Source: DATARH01 sp963773625 (GTDB lineage Bacteria > Pseudomonadota > Alphaproteobacteria > ATCC43930 > CGMCC-115725). Taken from it: a stretch of DNA of 64,000 nucleotides. The DNA lies in the NCBI GenBank assembly GCA_963773625.1, contig CAVZCJ010000019.1, positions 451,366-515,365 of the forward strand. The letters run 5' to 3'. The translations under genes and the position numbers were made by a program. This document shows, one piece after another, positions 57,619 through 64,000 of the stretch. The first letter of the stretch is position 1, and the number at the start of each line of letters is the position of its first letter. Under the pieces are notes generated by a model that saw only the letters and a list, made by a program, of their open reading frames with translations, did not search any database and was not told where the DNA came from.

Positions 57619-57666
57619 GCGCCTAACCACGACTGGCGGCACCGCTTCAAGACGGGCGGGCTGTAA
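57619..57666 (+). pseudogene. Fragment of a second integrase
   Basis: The bases encode APNHDWRHRFKTGGL followed by a stop, a close copy of the HxxR segment of the integrase upstream (APNHGWRHRFKT, 57268-57303). It is a leftover from a duplicated or older integrase. The stretch 57451-57618 has no other gene. Confidence 0.6.
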
Positions 57667-57685
57667 GTCCTGGGGGAGATCGGCT

Positions 57686-57781
57686 ATGCCTAGGGGCGTC
57701 TTTTACTTTATCGGTATCGCGGTAGTGGTAATCGTCGTAATGGGCTTCTTCGGTGTGGGTCAGTTGCCCTGGTCCCACTAA
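57686..57781 (+). CDS. Tiny single-helix membrane protein (31 aa)
   Basis: A 31-residue frame, MPRGVFYFIGIAVVVIVVMG then FFGVGQLPWSH, with GGGGGAG as ribosome site. It resembles the 24-residue protein at 26143-26217 in its YFIG/YIIG helix. The region 57782-58258 downstream contains no gene I can support. Confidence 0.6.
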   Translation: MPRGVFYFIGIAVVVIVVMGFFGVGQLPWSH

Positions 57782-58258
57782 CACGCAATACCGCAAGGGT
57801 CGGCTAACTTCAGCCAAACGTGAAGGTGCCCTCGCCGGCAGCGGACCCAGAGATTGGGGGAGGCAGCCCAAGGACCTGAAGGACCACCTCCCCCGCTCCG
57901 CGCGAAGAGAGACGCTAGTGCAGCCGAGGAGGGCTTGGCGCTGGCGTAGGCGGCGGGTTATCAGTGCCGGGTAGGCTCATCCCGAAGCCACCGAGGATAC
58001 CCTTCAGGGCGTCCCATTGCGTCCTCACCGCAGGGGGCGGAGAGCCACTCCGCGCCGGCCGCATAGGCCGCTGAGACCCGCTGCTGTGCCGCCATTAAGC
58101 GCAGCCCGCACATTGGGATCGCTGCGGAGCATCTTCTCGGCTGCATCGCGGTACTGCACCACGGGGCCATGAAGTATCCACATCTTCGAGCCCCGCGCCG
58201 TGACATCGCCATCCGGTGCGTTCCGGTAGCCGGGCGTTGCGTTTGATCTTCTTGCCGA

Positions 58259-58330
58259 ACGCCCGCTGGTTTGCACCAGGCGGACCGCTTCTTCCGCAAA
58301 CTCCTTCGTAAACCGTCGTTGCTGTGTCAT
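58259..58330 (-). pseudogene. IS3-family OrfA N-terminal remnant
   Basis: The frame starting at 58330 reads MTQQRRFTKEFAEEAVRLVQ and TSGR, the N-terminus of IS3-group OrfA transposases, then loses similarity. It is the remains of an insertion sequence. Confidence 0.6.
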
Positions 58331-58338
58331 CGAGTTCC

Positions 58339-58470
58339 TCATTGCTCACAGGGAACTCTCCACTTTTCCGAAGCAGGTCCAGTGTCAACTTGGTGACCGG
58401 CATCGAGCAGGATTTCCTCAAACAGAGGGAGAACGTCGGGATCGTCCTCGACCAACAGGATACGCGCCAT
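58339..58470 (-). pseudogene. Truncated response-regulator receiver domain
   Basis: A 43-codon frame, MARILLVEDDPDVLPLFEEI continuing LLDAGHQVDTGPA, is the start of a CheY-like receiver domain with its acidic pocket, cut off before the phospho-acceptor Asp. The break adjoins the IS3 remnant, which probably truncated it. The following 58471-58669 has no gene I can support. Confidence 0.65.
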
Positions 58471-58669
58471 CGCCGGCTAACCTGTAAAGCTGCGAGCCTG
58501 TTAAGATGGTGCGTGGAAGCCCTCCGCGTTGTAATTTTTTGTAAACAGGATGGCGAATGGCGGTGCCGCCAAATCAACTCCCAGCAGAGTGGCGATCAGC
58601 CAACCGCTGCACCTGCTTTGAAGCCGAAGGGGTTGCCGGCAACGGTCACGCGCTAGGTTAAGATCGATC

Positions 58670-59305
58670 CTACAGGCCCCAAAGCGCAGCGATCTTGTGG
58701 GCCTCCGCCGGGTCCGCCTTGATCCGCAGGACGGTCTGCCGAGTGAGCCCCGTGGCCGTAGCGATGGCCGATGTCCCCGCCTCCTTGCCGAGCATCCCCA
58801 AAACATCGTCAAGCTGCTTGCGCGTATAGCTGGGCTTCCGGCCTCGGTACTTGCCGTCACCTAGCGCCTTGGCGTGTTCGATGCCGGCCCGCTGAGCTTC
58901 CTTCGTGGCCTCCGCTTGGGCTTGGCTCAGCGCTGCCATGAAGCCAATCAGCGCGTCTCGCACTGCTCGCTGCATGGGGTCCGCCGTGGCCCCATCAAAC
59001 GTAAGCCCGTTGATGACCGTGCGGACCACGACGCCCTTGCGCATAAACTCGCGGATCGTGTCGCACACGTCCTCATAGTTTCGGCCGAGCCGATCAACCC
59101 AACGGACTACTAGCGTGTCGCCCTCGCGGAGCTTGTCGAATAGCCGGCGGCCTTGAGGCCGATCCTTGAGGCGGGTGCTTATGCCCGACACGCCCTCATC
59201 GGCGATCACCTCATCGATGGTGAAGCCTGCGGCCTCCGCCTGGCTGCGTTGGTGGGCGATGGTCTGGTCTGCCGTCGAAACGCGAGCGTAAAGCACCGTG
59301 GTCAT
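58670..59305 (-). CDS. Serine recombinase (resolvase/invertase family)
   Basis: A 211-residue small serine recombinase. The nucleophile Ser lies in MTTVLYARVSTADQTIAHQR, and the catalytic Arg residues in VVRWVDRLGRNYEDVCDTI and ADPMQRAVRDALIGFMA. The C-terminal helix-turn-helix is SAIATATGLTRQTVLRIK. It is full length and in frame. Such enzymes resolve cointegrates or invert DNA. Direct repeats lie upstream at 59366-59427. Confidence 0.95.
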   Translation of the reverse strand: MTTVLYARVSTADQTIAHQRSQAEAAGFTIDEVIADEGVSGISTRLKDRPQGRRLFDKLREGDTLVVRWVDRLGRNYEDVCDTIREFMRKGVVVRTVINGLTFDGATADPMQRAVRDALIGFMAALSQAQAEATKEAQRAGIEHAKALGDGKYRGRKPSYTRKQLDDVLGMLGKEAGTSAIATATGLTRQTVLRIKADPAEAHKIAALWGL

Positions 59306-59365
59306 GTCGGCCTCCTATCCGCAGAGGTAGTGACCGTATATATGAATGACCGTAGGCCGATTACA

Positions 59366-59427
59366 ACCCTTGCGGACAGCTTATCAGCGGACGCCTAGCC
59401 TGTACGCGAGGGCATACCCTTGCGGAC
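59366..59427 (-). repeat. Direct repeats upstream of the serine recombinase
   Basis: ACCCTTGCGGAC occurs at 59366-59377 and again at 59416-59427, 50 bases apart, within 125 bases of the recombinase start codon. This fits a resolvase-bound res region. The rest of 59306-59650 has no supportable gene. Confidence 0.5.
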
Positions 59428-59650
59428 CATGCTGCTTTCACGCCAGCGACGATGCGCTCAGAGGCAGGTCCTCCTCCTCCTCCGCGGTCACCGCGCGGCG
59501 CTCATCCCAAGGTCCTCCGCTGGGTAGGGCCGTCAGCAAGCCGAGCGATGCGCCGACCGCGAGGCATACGGGGGGATAACGCGAAGTCCGGCCGCGTGGT
59601 CAGGTCTCTCGCATCTGGGACCCCTGGGCATTCAGGGGTGGGAATTGGGG

Positions 59651-59911
59651 CTAAATCATCAAAAAGATGGCAACCAGAGGGATTGGCGTTGCGGCTACCA
59701 GAGCGCCCACACCCCCACGGCCCATGCGACGGAATAGGAAGCCCACGATAGGGGCCGCGATGCACCAAGCGGCAATGCCCACCCACGGGAGCGCGTCAAC
59801 GAGACTTCCATCCAGCGCCTCGCCGCCTCTGAAGATGAGCACCGCCACCTCAGCGGCCCAGACCGCGAGCGCCGCGTCGATGAGAGAGGCGATGGCTTGC
59901 CCAACGGTCAT
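59651..59911 (-). CDS. Small membrane protein of unknown function
   Basis: An 86-residue protein with three hydrophobic segments: ASLIDAALAVWAAEVAVLIF, ALPWVGIAAWCIAAPIVGFL and GALVAATPIPLVAIFLMI. It starts MTVGQAIASL; an upstream in-frame start at 59950 exists. No family is recognised. Confidence 0.55.
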   Translation of the reverse strand: MTVGQAIASLIDAALAVWAAEVAVLIFRGGEALDGSLVDALPWVGIAAWCIAAPIVGFLFRRMGRGGVGALVAATPIPLVAIFLMI

Positions 59912-60053
59912 TCGCGGAACGATGCTCCCCTTTTGGCGCCGTCCGATCACAAGCCGACGATACGCCAGCGGAGGGCATCCGGGGGGATCACGCTCAGCCC
60001 GAATGTGCGGCCTCGCCTCGAATTCCTGAGCCCTGGGCGCTTGAGGAAGCCGA

Positions 60054-60272
60054 TTACTTTACCAGCCACCGGTGCCCCTTCCTCTTGACTAGCCGACTGT
60101 GGTTGGGGTCAACCACTCCTTTTATGATTTCCTGACGGGTTGAGCCGCTGATGCGATAGGGGCCGCAGCGCATGCAGTCGTACTCCTTGTAGTCGCCGAG
60201 CGTCGGCATAAGCTTGGCCGTCAGGCCGCAGCGCGGGCAGTCGCGCGGGACAGGCTGATTTCGATCTTCCAT
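60054..60272 (-). CDS. Small zinc-ribbon protein
   Basis: A 72-residue protein with two CxxC pairs, DCPRCGLTAKLMP and YDCMRCGPYRISG, spaced as in a zinc ribbon, then a basic tail (HSRLVKRKGHRWLVK). I chose the ATG at 60272 for its GAGG box; the open frame extends further upstream without conserved features. It may bind nucleic acid. Confidence 0.6.
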   Translation of the reverse strand: MEDRNQPVPRDCPRCGLTAKLMPTLGDYKEYDCMRCGPYRISGSTRQEIIKGVVDPNHSRLVKRKGHRWLVK

Positions 60273-60429
60273 CCATACCTCGCAGGTCACTAACTCGATT
60301 GGCTCAATGAGGCCCAAATCGTCGTTCTTGCAATTCCGACCCGCTGGCTCACCGACCACATCTTGATTTAGCTGAAGTCGCCTTCGAGCTTTGCCCGGCC
60401 GCACATGCCCCGCCTCCCGCTGAGCCAGG

Positions 60430-60912
60430 CTATGCCGGGCCAAGGCCTACCCATACCACGATGATTTTTCGAACTGCACTGAGCGCCGCGCCCGCTACGA
60501 CTTTGAGGACCTGGAACCAATACCAACGCTTTGCATAGGCCTGGCCGTGCCGAGCAGACATCAAGTGATACCCCTCCTCGAAATCACCGAGCGCCTCGTG
60601 AAGTCGGTCGGGAGGTAGCAAATACGACAGGATACGTTCGGCTCGGGTCGGAAGTGTTTGGTCCTCGACTAGGCGAGCCCCGGCAGCCACCACAAGAAAG
60701 TCCCTCGCCCGGCGCGATACCTCTTCTTCGGTCACGCCATTAGTCAGCAGATGCGCAAATTGCTCCGCAGCCTCGCGCAATTGCGAGCCACTGACATGCT
60801 TCTCAAAGACAAGACCTTTCGCCAGCCCATCCGTGGCCTCGCCTAGGAGCTTGAGCGCGACAAACCAAGTCTCTTTGCGTGAAGGAGCGTGGTCGCCGTA
60901 GTCCGGGGTCAT
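60430..60912 (-). CDS. PadR-linked membrane-anchored protein
   Basis: A 160-residue protein. The helical N-terminal part is followed by SYLLPPDRLHEALGDFEEGY and KRWYWFQVLKVV, similar to the permease prefix domain found on PadR-linked ABC permeases, and then one C-terminal membrane helix (VVAGAALSAVRKIIVVWVGL). Its ATG overlaps the PadR stop. It probably works with the PadR-type regulator, but the permease itself is absent. Confidence 0.65.
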   Translation of the reverse strand: MTPDYGDHAPSRKETWFVALKLLGEATDGLAKGLVFEKHVSGSQLREAAEQFAHLLTNGVTEEEVSRRARDFLVVAAGARLVEDQTLPTRAERILSYLLPPDRLHEALGDFEEGYHLMSARHGQAYAKRWYWFQVLKVVAGAALSAVRKIIVVWVGLGPA

Positions 60913-61223
60913 GCTGAAGCTCCCGCAGCGAGAGGCGCCTGGAAGGCCAGTACGGTGCGCCGCGCAGCCTCCTCGCCTAGCGCTTCAACTTGGTAATAGC
61001 GCTTTCTCCGGCCGCCTCTCTCCTCGGTCGGTTCCCCCCACCAGGAACTGATCAACCCCTTTTGCCAAAGCCGATCCAGCGTGGCGTAAATGGCGGCGAG
61101 ACTTCGGGCCTTCCCAGTCCTGTCTTCGAGCCGCTGCATGATGCTGATGCCGTAGGCATCGCGGGGGTGCTCCAGCAGGACCGCGATGATCTGGAACTCC
61201 AGTGCCCCGAGCGTGTCTTGCAT
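60909..61223 (-). CDS. PadR family transcriptional regulator
   Basis: A 104-residue winged-helix regulator with LGALEFQIIAVLLEHPRDAY, the recognition region SLAAIYATLDRLWQKGLISS and the wing RGGRRKRYYQVEALGEEAAR. PadR proteins repress neighbouring operons in response to small molecules. It is the promoter-proximal gene at the right end of the element. The gap 61224-61400 is AT-richer and carries the right arm repeat and probably its promoter. Confidence 0.9.
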   Translation of the reverse strand: MQDTLGALEFQIIAVLLEHPRDAYGISIMQRLEDRTGKARSLAAIYATLDRLWQKGLISSWWGEPTEERGGRRKRYYQVEALGEEAARRTVLAFQAPLAAGASA

Positions 61224-61326
61224 CGCGTCTTCCTATTTCAGAAATTACCTATTGAAGATATATCCGCTCGCAGTTCTGCGCAAGGGCGTGACGCCGCTAG
61301 CCCCCATCCTTCCCATTGTGCTACGA

Positions 61327-61339
61327 GACTGTGTTACAA
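61327..61339 (+). repeat. Arm-type repeat, right
   Basis: GACTGTGTTACAA, identical to 55736-55748, 61 bases inside the right core. Confidence 0.5.
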
Positions 61340-61400
61340 GTTGCGAATTCAGGGAGAAATCCTAACGTTAAATCAATACCGTACAGTCGAGAAGCCCCAG

Positions 61401-61557
61401 CCATCCCTCGGGCGACCCGACGCCATCGAAGGCTGACATCGCGGTGACAAAGGACATCATCGTCGCCGCCAAACCGCTCGGCGTCACCGTGCACGATCAC
61501 GTCATCATCGGCCGCGGCCGGCACACCAGCCTGAGGGATATGGGGCTGCTGTCCTAG
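61401..61557 (+). pseudogene. radC: radC, 3' fragment
   Basis: The last 52 codons of RadC. The core CCATCCC is followed by SGDPTPSKADIAVTKDIIVA and LGVTVHDHVIIGRGRHTSLR, including the JAMM Ser/Asp residues, ending at TAG 61555-61557. Joined to the other two pieces after removing the insertions, the frame is exact. Its stop overlaps that of the convergent thioesterase gene. Confidence 0.93.
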
Positions 61558-61972
61558 CGGCCTTGCTTCCGCGCCAGCCGGGCCATAAACCGCTCGTGGT
61601 CGATGACCGTGCGTTCGTGAAATCCCTCGCCGATCGGGTCGCGCTCGTCGCGGCAAGCGGCCTTGAAGCGCAGGGTGCGGCCGTCGAATTCGACCAGTTC
61701 GACCTCGGCCGTCACGGTCATCCCGATCGGGGTCGCGGCGGTATGGGTCATCTCGACCCTCGTGCCGACCGTGCGCTGGTGCGGCCCGAGATAGGGCGCT
61801 AGCGCGGCGACGCAGGTCCATTCGACAAAGGCGATCATCTGCGCCGTGGCGAACACCGGCGGCATCTCGGTCGCGGGATCGAAGATCGTCGCCTGCGCCG
61901 GCACCGTCAGCGCCTCGCTGACCGTCAAGGTCCGCGATGGCGCAAGCCCGGCTCCAGATCGTCGAGCGACAC
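61554..61972 (-). CDS. Thioesterase-superfamily (hotdog) protein, frameshifted
   Basis: A 139-residue hotdog-fold thioesterase-like protein after adding one base near 61937. The GTG at 61972 opens SLDDLEPGLRHR, and the corrected frame continues TLTVSEALTVPAQATIFDP, with the helix MIAFVEWTCVAALAPYLGP and the strand VGTRVEMTHTAATPIGM resembling FlK-type fluoroacetyl-CoA thioesterases. The GTG lies 4 bases after the LVIVD-type gene stop, so they are co-transcribed. Confidence 0.75.
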
Positions 61973-61976
61973 GGCG

Positions 61977-63204
61977 CTATCCCTTGTACTGCAAGATCGT
62001 CAGCCCGGTATTGACGTCGGTCAGGTACATCAGCCCGTCCGGCGCCACGTAGACGTCGTTGGACTGGATCACCCGCGGGCGGTTCGGGCGCGGGTCGACC
62101 ATTTTCGCCGGCGCGCGGCGGCACGAAATGCGCGACCTCGCGCGGCTGGAACGCGTCGCTGATGTCGAACACCCGCACCCCGGCATTCTGATAGGTGCCG
62201 AAGATCAGGTTCGAGGTCTGCAGCGAGCCCGGCCGGTTCTCGTGCAGATTGTGCGGGCCGAACTTCGCGCCCTTCTTGCAGTAATCGATCTCCGACGGCG
62301 TCGGCAGGTCGAGATCGACACCGGGTTGGTCGGGTCGCGCACGTCGAACACCCAGCAGCGCTGGATGCCGTTGGCGCAATCGTCGAGATTGCCCTCGTCG
62401 GCATAGACCGCGAGGTTGCGGTCGGGCAGCGGCAGCGGCGTATGCGTGCCGCCGCCGAACGGCGGGCTCCAGTTGCGGTGCGAGAGCAGTTTCGGCGCGG
62501 TCGGGTCGCCCACGTCGAGGATCGTCATCCCGCCGTCGCGCCATGCCGCGTAGGCGAGGTTGTCGGCGACGATCGCATGGTGCAGCGCATAGCGCTTGCC
62601 GTCCAGCTCGGCATCTCGCCGGCGGCCTGCGTTCATCCCCGGCAGCCACCAGCGCCCGACCACCTCGGGCTTGTCGGGTCCTGCATGTCGATGATCGCCA
62701 GGACGTGGTCGGTGAAGCCCTGCCAATGGCACGAGGCATAGGCGTAGCGCCCGCCGACATACCAGAGGCGGTGCAGCCCCAGCCCGTCGACCGGCATGAA
62801 CGCGATCTCGCGCGGGTCGGCCGGGTTCGAGATGTCGTAGACCCTGAAGGCCCGGCGGCAAAATTCTTTTCGCGCTTGGTGAAGGTGTCGGTGATCGACG
62901 CCTTGAAATAGTCGTTCGGGTCCGAATAGCCCTGCATGATCCAGATGTTCGGCGAGTTGACCGTCAGCAGCAGGTCGCCGTGTGTCTGCAGGTGAAAGGC
63001 ACGAGTATTGGGCGGCGCGGCGACGAATTTGACCAGCTGCGGGTGTTTCGCGGGTCGCGCGACGTCGACGATTGTGAACCCGTCGCTGAACATGTGCCCG
63101 ATATAGGCATGGCCCTTGTGCACCATGATCTGCACGCAGTCGCCGTGGCCGTCGAGTTCGTGGGCGGCGACGAAATCGATGTTGCGTGCGGAATCGGGGG
63201 TCAT
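61977..63204 (-). pseudogene. LVIVD-repeat beta-propeller protein, multiply frameshifted
   Basis: The conserved segments of a propeller protein are all present but scattered over three frames: IMVHKGHAYIGHMFSDGFTI, RVYDISNPADPREIAFMPVD, YALHHAIVADNLAYAAWRDG, RCWVFDVRDPTNPV, GAKFGPHNLHENRPG, RVFDISDAFQPREVAHFVPP and IQSNDVYVAPDGLMYLTDVN. At least six indels are needed (near 62850, 62675, 62627, 62605, 62322 and 62112), both gains and losses. It is either a pseudogene or a low-accuracy stretch of assembly. The intact product would be a secreted or cytosolic propeller of unknown role. Confidence 0.75.
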
Positions 63205-63319
63205 GGCGGACGTCCTGTCCTGAGTGTGCATTGGAAAAGCACGCCGGGCGGCAGCCCGTCAACGGGATGGACGCGCCGATGGCGCGGGCCTAGCGTTGCC
63301 GGCACGGAAGGAGACAGCC

Positions 63320-64000
63320 ATGACCCAGGCAGAGCGGCTTCGGGAATTGCTGCGCAGCGACGGGATGGTGACGGCGCCCGGGGCCTATGACTGCATCACC
63401 GCGCGGCTGATCGAGCGGGCCGGGTTCGATGCGGTCTACATGACCGGCGCCGGCACCGCGGCGACGCTCGGCTATCCCGATTTCGGCCTCGTCACGATGT
63501 CGGAGATGGTCGGCAACGGCCGCCGCATCGCCGCCGCGGTCGACCTGCCGGTCATCGCCGACGCCGATACCGGCTACGGCAACGAGCTCAACACCGTGCG
63601 CACCGTGCGCGAGTACGAGAAGCGCGGGGTCGCCGGCATCCATATCGAGGACCAGGGCTTTCCGAAGAAATGCGGCCATCTCGACGACAAGGAGATCGTG
63701 CCGCGCGAGGAATGGCTGGCCAAGATCCGCGCCGCGGCCACCGCCCGCCGCGACCCCGATTTCATCATCATCGCCCGCACCAACTCGCGCGCCGTCGTCG
63801 GTTTCGACGAGGCGATCGCCCGCGCCAACCTCGCGCTCGCCGCCGGCGCCGACATGGCCTTCGTCGAGGCCCCGCAAACCCTCGAAGAAGTCGCCGCCGT
63901 CCCCCGCCTCGTCAACGGCCCGTGCCTCCTCAACGTCGTCCGCGGCGGCAAGACCCCCGACCTCAACCTCGGCGAGGCCGAGCGCCTGGGCTATAAACTG
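63320..64000 (+). CDS. Isocitrate lyase/PEP mutase family protein, 3' end outside window
   Basis: The first 227 residues of a TIM-barrel enzyme of the isocitrate lyase/PEP mutase superfamily, cut by the window end. It has APGAYDCITARLIERAGFDA, MTGAGTAATLGYPD, the metal-binding IADADTGYGNELNT and IEDQGFPKKCGHLDDKE, whose KKCGH is the catalytic signature. Methylisocitrate lyase-like and carboxyvinyl-carboxyphosphonate mutase-like enzymes look alike here. GGAAGGAG precedes the ATG. Confidence 0.92.
   Translation, partial: MTQAERLRELLRSDGMVTAPGAYDCITARLIERAGFDAVYMTGAGTAATLGYPDFGLVTMSEMVGNGRRIAAAVDLPVIADADTGYGNELNTVRTVREYEKRGVAGIHIEDQGFPKKCGHLDDKEIVPREEWLAKIRAAATARRDPDFIIIARTNSRAVVGFDEAIARANLALAAGADMAFVEAPQTLEEVAAVPRLVNGPCLLNVVRGGKTPDLNLGEAERLGYKL

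Larger units (their letters stand above)
55657..61407 (+). mobile_element. Tyrosine-recombinase integrative element inserted in radC
   Basis: The element is bounded by direct copies of CCATCCC (55657-55663 and 61401-61407), giving 5,744 bp per unit. The integrase gene starts 100 bases inside the left end and reads inward, as in many site-specific elements. A 13-bp repeat GACTGTGTTACAA occurs near both ends, like arm-type integrase sites. Contents: integrase, a second integrase fragment, a tiny membrane protein, response-regulator and IS3 fragments, a serine recombinase, three small genes and a PadR regulator. No conjugation genes are present, so it is a small mobilisable or decaying island. 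Confidence 0.85.

Noticed and set aside
58025..58342. A 105-codon minus-strand gene
   Set aside because: Only its first 24 codons look like a protein family (IS3 OrfA); the rest is unrelated low-complexity translation, so I report only the remnant.

Overview
The window looks like a chromosomal stretch of a high-GC alphaproteobacterium, probably a soil or rhizosphere-type Rhodospirillales/Hyphomicrobiales relative. The reasons are the gene order hisS-prfA-prmC-DUF4167-clpB, a phbA-phbB locus next to phaR, a CGTCATGCCCGG-type intergenic palindrome, and many acyl-CoA, VOC, amidase and SDR genes. No rRNA, tRNA or CRISPR array was recognised.

Layout. 1-5 kb: a TPP decarboxylase subunit, an Amt ammonium channel, a lone molybdenum hydroxylase large subunit and two Flp-type pilins. 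5-12 kb: clpB with a sigma32-like promoter, DUF4167, prmC, prfA and hisS, all on the minus strand. 12-25 kb: envelope genes (polytopic protein, GT87, GT2-GtrA), PhyH dioxygenase, thiolase, CDF metal exporter, HMG-CoA lyase-like enzyme, an AtzG-like/amidase pair, a DUF4384 lipoprotein, enoyl-CoA hydratase, dienelactone hydrolase and GST. 25-28 kb: a transporter membrane domain without ATPase, two tiny hydrophobic proteins, GST remnants, DUF488, a palindromic repeat and a lower-GC RipA-like membrane protein. 28-31 kb: PHB metabolism (phbB, phbA, a small unknown protein, divergent phaR). 31-39 kb: a PAS-GGDEF-EAL protein, a hydrolase, two related XRE regulators flanking a PagL-like lipid A deacylase, a Cys/Met-metabolism PLP enzyme and two DNA glycosylase-like genes. 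39-51 kb: an enolase-superfamily enzyme, two VOC proteins, SDR, GH133 and GH63 glycosidases, an AhpD-like protein, a TPR protein, an FAD oxidase, a PPOX protein and an enoyl-CoA hydratase.

The most striking feature lies at 51.3-61.6 kb. A radC gene is split into three pieces by two independent insertions. The first is a 3,742-bp IS1595-like element with perfect 26-bp inverted repeats, an 8-bp target duplication and several passenger genes. The second is a 5.74-kb tyrosine-recombinase element bounded by a 7-bp direct repeat that falls in the codons of the RadC HNHP motif. Removing both restores a continuous 241-codon RadC frame. The second element also carries a serine recombinase, a PadR regulator with a membrane partner, and fragments of older mobile DNA. 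Beyond it lie a thioesterase, a badly frame-broken LVIVD-type beta-propeller gene and the start of an isocitrate lyase/PEP mutase-family gene.

At least nine otherwise well-conserved genes carry a single-base indel. In three of them (molybdenum hydroxylase, clpB, FAD oxidase) the repair turns GAACTC into GACTC, a GANTC site. This suggests uncorrected base-calling error at CcrM-methylated sites rather than true gene loss, so I call most of these genes as intact-but-frameshifted CDS.
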